Shown here: in pieces, positions 9,701 to 19,883 of the stretch
How positions within the stretch are numbered: position 1 is the first letter of the stretch
How the letters are laid out: every line of letters begins with the position of its first letter
Assembly (NCBI GenBank): GCA_029948255.1
Contig: JALIZF010001419.1
Location: forward strand, 124,501-188,500
Source: Telmatactis stephensoni
Lineage: Eukaryota; Cnidaria; Anthozoa; Actiniaria; Isophelliidae
Direction of reading: 5' to 3'
Length of the DNA stretch: 64,000 bases
Position numbers and translations under genes: made by a program
The notes under the pieces: model-generated
Database searches by the model: none
Seen by the model: only the letters and a program-made list of their open reading frames with translations
Told to the model about the DNA's origin: nothing

Positions 9701-12565
9701 ACTGTGGATGGCTGGCGGATCTGTGGACAGCTCCTGGTTAGTCATGCCCTAACATATCACTGAGCTAACTAAATACAGCAAAGTGATCTTTTTTGAATGA
9801 CTCTTCTTTTACAGAAAACATGGTACCATTTACATCTACAGTTAATTTGTCATTTAAATTATTTAAATTTGTACTTTGAAAAAAGATTGCATTCCTGGAA
9901 TATCCCAGATTTCAGCCAATTAGAATTGATATGTAAATGACAAACATTTCGTGACTGGCTAAAATTTGGGATATTCCAGACATACAGTCATTTTTTAAAG
10001 TACAAATATAAATGATAAAGTATCTTGTTAGAAGTACAGTACTCATATGCATGATTATTTGTCGATTATAAATCAATTATAGCTATCAATTTAGTTATTC
10101 TTACCAATGATAATATCCCATATTTCACAAATAACTTGAAATCAAACAGATTTATTCCTCGTGCGGACGGCGGCGAAAGCCGACGCGCGAGGTTAGTGTT
10201 CGGTCGTTTTCTTATTTTTTTTTGCTTTCGGCCTCAAAAAGTCGGAAGTAGACGCCGGAAGTGGACATGCACGCGCGCATGAGCACTACGATGAACATGA
10301 TCTTCATGTAGCGTGGTTTGTCAAAGTTAAATGGCGGCCGAAGTGCACAGTGATATGAATACGAAGTCTTCTTGCAGTACGCTCAAACTACTCACAAATT
10401 CACACTCCATTCACGGTATTGCCACACTAAAAGATGTCGAGCGTTTTTCGAAACGACATTTGGAGATTGAAAGTGCCTATCGTGAAATATCTATCAAACA
10501 AGCTAGCTATCTTATCAAAAGCTGTTTATATGGTCTATATGCTAACAAATACAGCCTCTTGAACGAGGAACAGCAAAGGACTCAAATAAAGAACATCAAC
10601 AAGGTACTACCGACGAAAAAGCGAAGATTACAAGTACTTTTAGCGAACAACATATCACAGGACTGCCGATTCGTGTCTACAGCAAGCCGCCATGTGACTC
10701 GCAGCTCGGTAAATATATTCCCCGATAATCACTTCGCCTTCGGCGAATAATTGTTAATTATTCAAGGAAATATTTCCCACTTCTCTGTTTTTATAGTGTT
10801 AATATTTACTGTATTAGGCTACAAAACATTGAGGTTCTTCGATTACTACACTGTGATATCTTAGATAAAACTAATTGTATGACTGTACATGCAATGTGGA
10901 AGTCACAATAAGTCTAATAAAGATGACAAGAAACACGATATCTCGTTATTCAAGGTTTGTTTACTACAATTATCAACATAGCTTCAGCTCTTCTCGTGAT
11001 CGTGAGCCAACATTGGGAGCTTCTTTTATAGTGTACAGGGAGCCCGGTCGACACTAAAAACGGCTGTTAAGGAGACCATTCACATGATACATTTTTAAAC
11101 ATCACTAACGCTCCCGTTATCAAGGGAAGCCGTGCGAGGTCAGTCGCAGGTATGCGTCTAGTTTTCTTTAAAATGTTTGCACATGTTTTGCACTAGATTG
11201 GCATTTATGATGTTGTTTACATTTACAGTTTGCCTAGAGCAAATCGTGTTTAAAATTGTACAAAAAGCAAAATATTGTTTATCATTGCAATGGTAAGGCT
11301 GATCGAGCTGATACTGCCAGCTACCATTTAAATACTTCAATCTTATTGTTGTAACTGGTCCAAAAACCAAGTATATAAGGCTTTAAGTTAACAATTTTGT
11401 AAAATGAAAGGCAAAGGTATGGCCCAAGAGAAACTAAAGGCATAGCGAGCCACCGTAATGTCAGACAGTCAATTCAATAAGTTTTGTAAATTGTATAAAA
11501 TGTAATAATTTATGCGGGACACTACATAAATGAACTAGTCTTAAGTTAGCTAAAAGTTTATCAGCTGTTTACAAGGTAATTGTCACTATATATACTTAAG
11601 AGTATTTATACTCTAGATACATTGCAATAAATATGATATCTTATATTATTCACTGTTCAATTTATGAATCATTACAAAACTAATGCACCCACCGTAATTC
11701 CTCTTTTAAGCCCCCTCCCTCCAATTAGCCTCCCTTTTTAAAGGAAGAAATTTAATAAGCTTCATCTTAAGCAGTTTGTCTACTCTTTGCTCTAGTGCCA
11801 TGCGAAGAATTATTAAACTTTGTACTTGTTTCTTTTCTTTTTTATTTGCCTGACAACTTTGTTCTGATGCTGTGTTTTTATTTGAAAAATAAATAAGCCC
11901 TCCCCCTCTATTAAGCCCTCTCCCTCCAATAAGCCCCCCATCAAGCATGCCTTAAGGATTTACGGTATCAAAATAAGGTGGGTTTTTGACAAAAATCTCC
12001 CAAAAATATTCCCCAGGGTGGGAAGAAGAAAATCACTCAAATATTTGTATAGAACACATATAACTTCCATAAAATACACTGAAATTGCGGTCAATTTCTT
12101 CAATTTCAAATCCCCCCTCCCTGCGACTTACATTGATAGGTGCATAAAAGCATGTAACAATTTTGCACTATTTGCTACTGAAAAGTTTTGATTAAACAAT
12201 TGAAAATTATAGAATTACATGTAAGCATAATGCATGAAATTATTATTAACGTAACTTACACATCTAGTAATTTTGTCAAAAGTAAAAAATGTATTTTTAA
12301 AACTCTGGTAAATTTAAAAATAAATAGGGTCTAAATATATTGAAACCATTAAAACAATAGCAGAAAGTTATTAAGCTTACCTAAAGTCTTGGGCCGCGGC
12401 ACTTTGACTGGTAGCAGGAGTAGTGACATTTGTACTAGTAGCTGTTGCAACCGGCTGTGCGCCAGATCCAGCATTCGCTGGAGAGTTCCTGATAGTATCT
12501 AGCACACTTCTAAGAGCTGTGCTAGTTCTTTGCAACTCTCTTTGCAATTCGATATTATTATTCAT
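3788..12565 (-). CDS. HECT-domain E3 ubiquitin ligase (G2E3-like), multi-exon, one in-frame TGA
   Basis: Supported exons on the minus strand: 12381-12565 (ATG), 8948-9431, 7920-7972, 7355-7483, 5898-6508, 4624-5098 and 3788-4014 (stop TAA). Phases match at every junction I could test. The exon ending at 8404 (about 8404-8476) is tentative and its acceptor does not fit. In order: a Ser/Thr/Ala-rich N-terminus; a conserved block (WTHDFCLL... GYSVPFLKERLG... YIRPLQ) seen in many cnidarian and fish HECT proteins; a UBA-like helix set (EEMIESALGL... AIDHLLNQ); the HECT N-lobe (VKFEDEEGVGSGPVREYF); and the C-lobe with the catalytic Cys in PMSETCFKAITLP. A single TGA at 4742-4744 interrupts the HECT domain, while coding continues in frame on both sides and into the next exon. 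The protein would transfer ubiquitin by a Cys thioester. Introns hold several MITEs. It converges on the integrase at 508-1556, so it may be transposon cargo rather than a host gene. Confidence 0.75.
4029..4143. repeat. Half copy of the AACAGTGT MITE family
   Basis: This matches the right half of the palindromic MITE at 5270-5490 (TTCTGATTGGCTCAAATC, then a terminus ending GGAACACTGTT), with the left half missing. It sits in the last intron of the HECT gene, close to the acceptor of the catalytic-Cys exon. Confidence 0.65.
4262..4422. mobile_element. Hairpin with near-perfect 60-bp arms
   Basis: The arm at 4262-4321 (begins ATTCTCTACTTTCACATTC) is the reverse complement of 4364-4422, with a loop of about 42 bp. 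I see no mismatch along the arms, so the insertion or duplication is recent. It lies in an intron of the minus-strand HECT gene, so the pre-mRNA could fold here. Confidence 0.7.
5270..5490. mobile_element. Palindromic MITE, full copy
   Basis: Arms of about 90-100 bp run from AAACAGTGTACCATTTAAA to a mirror end GGAACACTGTTT. The centre repeats TGATTGGCTCAAATCTGGGA in inverted form. Related copies are at 4029-4143 (half) and about 9823-10030. All three lie in introns of the HECT gene. Confidence 0.7.
6828..7216. mobile_element. MITE nested within a MITE
   Basis: The outer element is bounded by ATATAGTCAATCAC at 6828-6841 and its complement at 7203-7216. The inner element is at about 6994-7153, flanked by TA on both sides, with termini CAGCGCGAGGAGTTCAAGTG and the complement of CAGCGCGAAGCTCAAAAC. 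A TA duplication with CAG termini resembles Tc1/mariner-type MITEs. Both sit in an intron of the HECT gene. Confidence 0.6.
7555..7905. mobile_element. MITE with internal 35-bp tandem repeats
   Basis: G/C-rich ends (CCCCAGGGATGGGGGGTACT on the left, and GGTCGGGAGTCCGGGCGGAG on the right) are imperfect inverted repeats. Between about 7690 and 7860 a unit containing TATGTGAAAGGGGCGATTTT recurs about four times with drift. The termini resemble those of the element at about 17600-17806. It lies in an intron of the HECT gene. Confidence 0.55.
9823..10030. mobile_element. Diverged copy of the AACAGTGT MITE family
   Basis: This follows the order of the 5270-5490 element (CATTTAAATT, GATTGCATT, GGAATATCCCAGATTTCAGC, then the inverted half) with many substitutions, so it is an older copy. 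It lies in the long first intron of the HECT gene. Confidence 0.55.
10155..11158. mobile_element. CpG-rich insertion carrying a small reading frame
   Basis: The flanks (to about 10155 and from about 11159) read as the two parts of a diverged copy of the 3002-3682 foldback family, so the middle 1 kb was inserted into it. The insert starts with a CpG-rich hairpin (CTCGTGCGGAC... CGCGCGAG), unlike the AT-rich surroundings, and ends near a related CACTAACGCTCC... GTGCGAGG sequence. No target duplication was established. Confidence 0.4.
10331..10750 (+). CDS. Hypothetical reading frame in the CpG-rich insertion
   Basis: A 139-codon frame begins AAATGGCGGCCGAAG, a good animal start context, directly downstream of a CpG-rich tract. 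The product is basic and helix-rich (KDVERFSKRHLEIE, LPTKKRRLQVLLANN) and I do not recognise it. A possible splice donor, GGTAAAT, follows the Ser-Ser-Val region near 10708, so the frame could be a first exon. It lies antisense in the first intron of the HECT gene. It could equally be a chance frame. Confidence 0.35.
   Translation: MAAEVHSDMNTKSSCSTLKLLTNSHSIHGIATLKDVERFSKRHLEIESAYREISIKQASYLIKSCLYGLYANKYSLLNEEQQRTQIKNINKVLPTKKRRLQVLLANNISQDCRFVSTASRHVTRSSVNIFPDNHFAFGE
11691..11966. mobile_element. MITE with ACCGTAA termini
   Basis: The inverted ends ACCGTAATTCCT and AGGATTTACGGT bracket a 276-bp stretch. Near both ends it carries repeated TAAGCCCCCTCC-type words. The internal 80-codon frame on the minus strand is a by-product of these words, not a gene. 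Confidence 0.6.
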
Positions 12566-12739
12566 TTTACTGAGTATAGATATAAAGTTTACTGAGTAAG
12601 CTTATAACAATTCCAACTTCAAGCACATGGAAGGAGAAACGAGATCGAGAAGAGAAGCATGCTGGGTAAAACCCACCACAGGAATCCCGCAAAAACCGCC
12701 ACCACAAGTTACTGCAGGCTCATGGTTATGATCACGTGG

Positions 12740-13094
12740 TTTACGATCCAATTGAATGTCGCTTCCTAAGAGGTCCGATCGAATGGCATGAATTACGATC
12801 GAATATAAGTTACGGTCAAACGGCTGAATTACGATCGAATGGCATGAGTTACGGACAAATGATATGAATCACGATCCACTTGCATGAAGTACGATCCAAT
12901 GGCGTGAAGTACGATCGAATGGCACGAGTTACGGTCGAATGACATGATTTACGAGCTAATGACAGTAGGAATTAGGATCCGATAACATGATTTACGGTAA
13001 AAGGACACGAGTTACGATTTAATGACGGTAGGAATACGATCCAATGGCATAAAATACGATCGAATTGCATTTATGTCCGTAATCCCCCTCCATA
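12740..13094. repeat. Degenerate ~20-bp array, probable right terminus of the older HECT transposon
   Basis: About fifteen diverged copies of a ~20-bp unit (consensus near TTACGATCGAATGGCATGA) run from 12740 to 13075, starting about 180 bp upstream of the HECT start codon. On the minus strand the outermost sequence reads TATGGAGGGGGATTACGGAC, ending at 13094. The complete transposon at 15861-21554 begins TACGGTGGCCCAGAAGGG and also has a ~20-bp array upstream of its HECT gene. By that analogy I infer that 13094 is an element end and 13095-13100 (CTATCG) the target duplication. Confidence 0.6.
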
Positions 13095-13290
13095 CTATCG
13101 CTTTAGTTTTTATACAGTTCTTCGTATTTGTGATTTTCACTTTTGATAAACAGAAGCAAACATGCAAATCAAAGGTTGGTGTTTAAAAGTATGAGTTCGC
13201 AGAAAGTCGAAAAGTGCAGTAATAAGAAAGCAATTATTACCTCCACTTCCTTTCTCTCCCGCTCTATTAATTTCACCAGAGCGTTGTCTA

Positions 13291-13840
13291 TCACGACCAG
13301 TGGTACTTGTTTCTCCGCTGCTGAGTTACAAGGTTCCAAAAGTCGAAGCATCCACTTTGGATTATTGGAGGAGGGGACACCCTGCTTGGATATGAAATCT
13401 TCCCACCATTTTGTGGTAGGAGGATCGAAAAAGAGCAGGTACTTTGATGATCTTGTTTCATCTTCTCAAAATTTCCTAACTTGGTGAAGTTAGGAGCAAT
13501 AAGGTTGGGCCCCCACTTGGTAGTTTCTTCAAGAATGATGTGATCCCGTGCAGTGGTAACCACTTAGGACAGGTGGACCACTTCTTGTAATGAGCCACAG
13601 TTTTTCGGATCCCTTGTTAGCTTGAACTGGTGCTGTTTGCTGTGACAGCTACATACCATCCATTTCTTAACGTCATATACATATGACAGAACGTAAGAAT
13701 CGATGGTAGGGGTGTAGCTGAGCCCAAACTCTCTGGTGAGTTCTTCCAGTGTCCAGAGTCACCGTGAGATACACGAAAACATCTGGTCTATATCTTTGTG
13801 GATGTGGCCCACAACAAGGAAGGAAACCTTTATCTGTGAG
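13291..13840 (-). pseudogene. DUF7869-like remnant
   Basis: On the minus strand one frame reads FLVVGHIHKDIDQMFSCIS, then after a stop TREFGLSYTPTIDSYVL and YDVKKWMVCSC... HQFKLTRD. The VGH(T)HEDIDQ-type motif and the order of the blocks match the DUF7869 family of transposon-associated proteins. That is recognition from memory. Coding continues below 13563 in shifted frames. Stops and frameshifts make it non-functional. It lies just outside the inferred end of the older HECT element. Confidence 0.5.
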
Positions 13841-13975
13841 TTGAGAATGATTTGATACAAGTTAATGTTCCATGTTGTTATATGCATAATTACAATGGTA
13901 GTGAAACTTATTCATTATATTATATACTCCTAATTCCCAAACTGCCCCATTTTGTTGAGATATCAGGGATGTTTA

Positions 13976-13978
<3 letters not shown>

Positions 13979-14009
<31 letters not shown>
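13979..14009. repeat. (GT)n microsatellite
   Basis: An uninterrupted GT run of about 13 units is followed by a G-rich stretch. No gene is apparent from 13841 to 14780. Confidence 0.9.
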
Positions 14010-14010
<1 letters not shown>

Positions 14011-14784
14011 AGGGGGAAGGGGTGTGGTGAGAGAAGTAGGTACATGGTTTTCAAAATCAACTCAAGTGGGGGAGGGGGTAAAATTTTTTGGTTGTGGAAA
14101 AACAGTGAGGGGTTAAATTCTTGGATGGCTTTTACTTATTTGAAATGAAAACTGCTATTGTCATTTAACATTATTTTGATGTATGGTCTCACTGTCAAAA
14201 ACAGTACTGAATTGAAATCCCAAGTTTTAGTTCGTTTGTTTGTTTTGTTTTTTGTTGGGTCGGGGGTGAGGATACAATTTGTACAATAAATAGCATATTG
14301 ATTAAATAAGGGGTGCATTTTTGAAAGCATTTTTTACTAAAAATGACCACCCCACCCCTTACTTGGTGATTATTAACAAACAGTACCTTATCAAAACTGA
14401 CATGTATATATTCTTTTAACACAAAACTGCAAATAAAAAAAGTGGTCTACGAAAAAGTCTTATTGAATCTACCTCTATAAATAAGAATACCTCTATTAAA
14501 GAAAATGTTCCTTGACTCCCATTGTTCGTCAATATTGATCAAACTGTCTTCTTACAGACTTTGATGTCACTTTGACTGATGGCAATTAAACTGTGTACCA
14601 ACAATAGTGACAAGTAACAGTAAAGAATAACTAGTATACTGTGATAGAGTGTTGCACTTGCCATCTTTGGTGTCACAAAACACAACCATGTATGTATCAA
14701 AAAATTGACAACAATGAAACCAGCACCTATAGTATACTAGCTGTGCTACTGGTGCAATATCTGCTGATTTTGGTGATACATAGG

Positions 14785-15075
14785 TGATTGGCGTGGTTGG
14801 TCGAGTGGTTGAGTGCTGGCCTTTCACTTCTGTGGTCCAGGTGCGAGTCCCAGCTGGCATGAGTGTCTGGATCATATTTCAACTGAGTTTGTTTTTTGCC
14901 ATGCCAGTAGGGTTTTTCTCCAGGTTCTCCAATTTTTTCTCTCTCAGCAAAAATCAACAGGTGAGCTGAGTGATTATTTGCAACATATTCAATGTAGAGG
15001 TGGGGAGCGTGAGATAAGTATAGTGTCCCCCCAAGTGGAATTAATGTGCGAGCCCCAGAAGACTTGGATACATAT
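14785..15075 (+). mobile_element. tRNA-derived SINE candidate
   Basis: The head reads GTGGTTGGTCGAGTGGTTGA (A-box-like), then GGTGCGAGTCCCAGC (B-box-like), at the spacing of a tRNA gene. The would-be acceptor arm does not pair cleanly. A tail with GTTTTTCTCCAGGTTCTCC follows, a block seen in marine invertebrate SINEs. It is better read as a SINE than as a working tRNA gene. Where transcribed, RNA polymerase III would use the internal boxes. Confidence 0.55.
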
Positions 15076-15854
15076 AAAACAGTCATTTATTAACACTGAA
15101 ACACCGATAGGCCATTATATGTTCTGACAAACGACTGCAAGATTGTTTTTTAAAGTTCGGTTACATACACCTAGCAAACTATCTGGGCATATTGACTGAC
15201 ATAATTAGTGCCACGACTCAATAATTATTGTATACGTATGTCAAACAGAGGACCATGCACAATAAAACATTTTCAAAATCCAAACAAATGTCCTTATTGA
15301 CTGCGTGGGTTGGTTTTTAATGGCATATAGACTAGACTCAGTGAAGTCAATGTAAATGACCAAAAGTCATTAATGTAATTATTTTTCCTTCTAGCTCAGT
15401 CCCATTTAGTCAATAAACATAGCCTGTGACAGAGTGGTACGTAGCCTGACATGGTATTTCTTTATTACACAGCAGTAGACATACATTATATAATAATAAC
15501 ACGTACAGGAAGCAAAGTAGTCTCTTGGATCAACAATTAACAAAAAAATAAATTACAATTATAACATTTTTGATCATAGGATTTTGCTTAATGGTAGACT
15601 TGCCACAAGTCGTCCTCTCTTATTTAATCTTTATTTCAATCATTCTTCTTTGAGATTTTTTTTACGTGCGAGACATTTGGTCAGTTTTCATTATGAAAAT
15701 ATGATTTATTTGAAAAAATATCTGCTTTTCACAGTTAATAAAAATTAAGTATTTCTTGTTACATTAAACAACTTTCATGTTTTTTTCAGATCAATGTGAT
15801 GTGCTTCAAACAGTCAATACCATGTAGATTGATGAAATATCGATTTTGTTAAAT
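15076..15854. other. Unannotated flank of the HECT transposon
   Basis: AT-rich DNA with no supported gene or repeat. It ends in the left copy of the CTTATA target duplication (15855-15860). Confidence 0.3.
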
Positions 15855-15860
15855 CTTATA

Positions 15861-16137
15861 TACGGTGGCCCAGAAGGGTAAAACACGATTCCTAAATACA
15901 AAACACAATTCCTAAATACAAAACACGATTCCAAATTGCATAACACGATTCCTAAATACAAAACACGATTCCCAATCGTAAAACACGATTCCAAAACATA
16001 AAACACAATTCCAAATCGCAAAAACCCGATTCCTATACACAAAACACGATTCCAAAAGTTGGTAAGAACTTTTTTAGATGAAAGGTCCTGATTGGCTGGA
16101 AGATTCGATTTCACATAGTTCATATCGAGCTCACAAG
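15861..16137 (+). repeat. Left terminal inverted repeat with ~20-bp array
   Basis: About nine units of the type AAAACACGATTCCTAAATAC lie between 15876 and 16055. They are followed by a unique block (AAGTTGGTAAGAAC, GGTCCTGATTGGCTG, TAGTTCATATCGAGC) that recurs inverted at the other end. The block stops just before the HECT start codon. Confidence 0.85.
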
Positions 16138-16143
16138 AGCAAC

Positions 16144-19100
16144 ATGGCGAACGCACATGAAACACTGAATACCAGCTCTACAAGCAAGGTAAGTTTGAAT
16201 TATGTTTACTGAGTAATTTTTTTGTCCAAAATGTGGGGTACAGAGCCAAGAGAAAGCGAACTTTTGGAGGTCATGTGGAACATCACTGGCAAGTGGCCTA
16301 CAAACAGGCTCTTCTTCTGCGGGAAGAAATGAAGTTCAGCCAATTGCCAAGTTCTTTGAATCAGCGGAAAATGTTTTTAAAAGTGATAAGATATCTTTTG
16401 AGTCCATGAAAAGAAAGAAGTCTTTAGATCGGTTGAAAAAGGGCAACAAGGGGAAAAAAATAAAGGCAGTCGAGACAGTGAAGGTAAGTTATGTTTTTTA
16501 TTAATTTTCCTCGACCTTCCAATTCTCAAATGTTGTTGTTTAATAAACCTTGTTTGGCTATTGATTTCCTATATCTTATTTAATTAACAGATAAATATTG
16601 GGCTTGTTGAGCGCCACGGCGAAAGGCTCAAAATAAAAAGGGGTTCCTATCTGCCTGTGGAAGTACAAAAGACAGATTCGGAAATAACCGTGAAAAAGCT
16701 TGGAGTAGCAAAACAACAGGCCCACAACAGAGAACTACGAGGTTTTGATAATACAGAATGGAAGATTTTGTATCCAGATTTTGACCTGGTGTACTATATA
16801 CCAGGCACAAAAATACCCTTTACTGTGGAAAAATACAAAGAAGCCTTAGGGAGGTCATACCAGAGGGTAAATCTGTATTTGTGCAGAACCACTGATTATG
16901 ATAGTAAGTATTTATGACTGAAAGAAAATTTCCCTGAATTTTCCCTGACCTTGAAAAAATATTTTTCCCTGACTTTTCCCTGACCTGTGACAACCATGGT
17001 TTTTGAAGGCTTCAAGGAGCATTCACTTTTTAGAAATATAGACCCTTCTGATTCAGTTTATATTAAAGAAAATAACTCTGACTGTAAATGTAAGTTTAAA
17101 AATTGTGTTTCTTCCCTCAATTTCTCCAGCACTCTCACACTCCTTAGAATATAAAATAATATACCCTTATATGTGTACAATATGTGTATTAATATGATAA
17201 TTAAACCTATGGTTGTGAATAGACTACTAAAAGACTCATATTTTAATATATCTCTTGCCAGTTTGCACCTATGGCTTGGATCAAGAATTAAGTGATGATT
17301 ATGAGGAAAAAGATGACAAGGTATATGTGTAAGCTATAAAGTTGTATAATGAATCTTAAATCACTAGGGGCAACCATCACTAGCCAACTTAATCGTAGCT
17401 TGCATTACACATTATATCTTGGATATTTCATACACATGTATATATTAGCCTCCTATGCATACATTGTGTGGTGCTTCCGGTTTCCTCCATTGGCCCAGGA
17501 AACTGGAGGTGCCACACAAAGTCTGCACAGGAGGCTAGTATATATATATAGGATATTACAGTTAGAATTTTAAAAGCCAAACCTGAGATTAGATGGAACA
17601 ATCCCAGGGGGAAGACTCCTATATATAAGAGGGCGGGGATGCTCATCCAAAATTTTGAAAATGACCCCTAAAAGGTACCAGCTAAGTCTCTGGTAGGTAC
17701 TAAAGTCTGGGACAACCTAAAGGGTACCAGATCACTGATTTTGACCCCTAAAAGGTATGACAAGCATCCCTGCCCATTTCGGAGTCCCCCCTCCTGGGAG
17801 AACAGTACAGCAAAACATTCAGCTGTACAACTCTTTAAAACTACATATTTTGTATTGTTTTCAGAAATGTGAGAAAGAGGAAGTGAAAGAGGATGAAGTG
17901 AAAGAGGAAGTGAAAGAGGATGAAGTGAAAGAGGATGAAGTGAAAGAGATAAGCATTGATGACCAACTGGATGATGATTTACCAACTGTCCCAGGTTTCA
18001 AAACCCATGAAGGTTTGTCGCTTCTTTGTTCCAGAATTTGCTTGAGGAAAAAATGATGAAAATCATATCTTATGTCCTATATTATTCCTTTTTACAGATT
18101 TGATGAGTCCACAAACAACATCCTCGGGTTCTTCTGAAACCTTGGAACTGACTGACAACCCTCGTAAATCCAGTGAGACTACAGTAACATCTGCAGAGTT
18201 GCCAGAGCCTGTATGCCCTTTTGATATTATATCAATAATAGACAAGGCTAAAGACCTACAACTTTCTGATCCTGTTGAAGTGCTCAGACATTTGCAAAAC
18301 AATATTGTATCAGGAAGACCACTGGAACTTTCTTCTGAAGAAGAAACATTAACGGGCACTACAAATCACATAACTGTAGACAGAGATCGAATAATCGAAA
18401 CTACCTTCAGTGAGCTTGAGTTTATTACAAACTACAACTTGACATTTAAAGTTGACTTTATGGGCAAGGAAAGTGTAGATCTTGGGGGACCCCGTAAAGA
18501 GTGGATAAGGTTGATGAACTACCATTTCAACAAAAAATATTTTGAACATGGTCTACGGCAATTGTTGCACAACGACTATTTCTATGTAGGTGTAATGATT
18601 GCTGTGGCCATGTTGCAAAATGGCCAGCTTCCCCTATTCCTCAGTGAAGAGATCCTAGACAAAATTGTGTCACCAAGCCATACTGATCCATGCATATACC
18701 AAATTCAATGTGGGCTAGAAATGTCAGGAATGCTATCTGCACTTAGAGAACTCCCCATGCTTGTGTATCTGCTAAGACCTGGGGCCCAACACAAAATAAA
18801 TGTTCCAAAGCTCCTTCAAATTCTGAAACCGAAGTTCTCAGAAGAAGGGTCCAACGCCCTTCCACACGAAAAAATGTCATACCACATGTTTATTAGATAT
18901 CTGCGTGAAGTTGCAGCTTCTAGAAGAGTACATGGTACTGTGACATTAACATTGGGTCACATCCTTCAATTCTCAACTGGTGCAACAGAGGAGCCAGTGC
19001 TTGGGTTTCTACTTCCACCATCAATTCAGTTTTTGCAACCTCATGAGAGTGTTAAAACTACAGAAGATGGAGAAACAACAGTCACTCCTGGCTTTCTGCC

Positions 19101-19230
19101 ATCCAGCCACACATGCAGCAATATCCTAAATCTACCAAGATCAACAAAAGACCACACTCTGCCTGAAATGGAAATTTTGTTTAAGTTATATGATTTTGCT
19201 TTCTCTCAGCCCTTCTTTGGGAAGCAATAG
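16144..19230 (+). CDS. Transposon-borne HECT E3 ubiquitin ligase, six exons
   Basis: Exons 16144-16188, 16244-16483, 16591-16903, 17262-17320, 17865-18012 and 18098-19230 join in phase through GT-AG borders. They give an uninterrupted 645-residue protein starting MANAHETL (ATGGCG context). Residues 16-95 are basic and low in complexity. Residues 96-200 form a conserved block (INIGLVERHGERLKIKRGSY... LGRSYQRVNLY) that I recall from cnidarian HECT proteins. Residues 220-265 are acidic, with repeated EVKED words. The HECT-type domain spans about 387-645: VDFMGKESVDLGGPRKEW begins the N-lobe, and the catalytic Cys is residue 608 in SSHTCSNILNLPR. At about 260 residues it is shorter than a canonical HECT domain of about 350. 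It should accept ubiquitin from an E2 as a thioester. AATAAA at 19752-19757 is the likely polyadenylation signal. The neighbouring transposase is convergent. A role in stabilising or degrading transposase or host factors is inference. Confidence 0.88.
17600..17806. mobile_element. MITE inside intron 4 of the transposon HECT gene
   Basis: Imperfect inverted ends (CCCAGGGGGAAGACTCC, and the complement of CCCAGGAGGGGGGACTCC) are followed inward by GGCGGGGATGCTCATC and its inverted match. The centre repeats CCCCTAAAAGGTAC words. It shares terminus type with 7555-7905. It lies wholly in the 17321-17864 intron and leaves the splice sites intact. Confidence 0.6.
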
Positions 19231-19883
19231 TGTAGTGGATTCTAAGATCAAATTGCATTAGGGTTATGATTTCTCTTTTTCTCAGTACATGTAACTAATC
19301 TTTGTCTTTTAGATTTATAATGAGGGGAATAGTACAATGTATATGAGGGATGGTTTGTAGGGAGGGAGGGGGTTTTGATTAGTTTTGTAGGATCTAATTG
19401 ACACCTAGGGCAGAGAGGTTTTCACAGTTGGTGCCTGGACAAGTCCTTTGTTGTTATGTTACCAGTTTTAAAACATAGTCATTTAACCAATGCAATTTGT
19501 CAAGGATTAATAAGAGTTGGAATACCCAAAGAGTGTTAGTAGTTTGAATACTGTTGAATCAAGTATTTGATATTGAACAGTTACAGTTTATTAAGAAAAT
19601 GATCTTATATACATGTATATGAGTTCAATATTTGTATTACTATAATAAGAGTGATTTTTTTGGTCAACTGTCAAGTCCAGTCACTCTATAACATAGTTTA
19701 GTTGAGTATTAAGATATATTTTAATATATATTTTAATAGAGTTGTGTTTTTAATAAAGAACTTTGAGGATTTGTATTGTTTGAAAGTATGTCCGGCAAAG
19801 CATATTATGGTTGGTCTCAAGTACACACTCACTTCCAATAACAGTGATGCAAAAATGAATAATATACAGTAAATGAACACAAA

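Noticed and set aside
13143..13487. 114-codon plus-strand frame
   Set aside because: It is antisense to the DUF7869-like remnant, which has the recognisable motifs.
14785..14860. Functional tRNA gene
   Set aside because: A- and B-box-like words are present, but the acceptor arm does not pair and a SINE-type tail follows.
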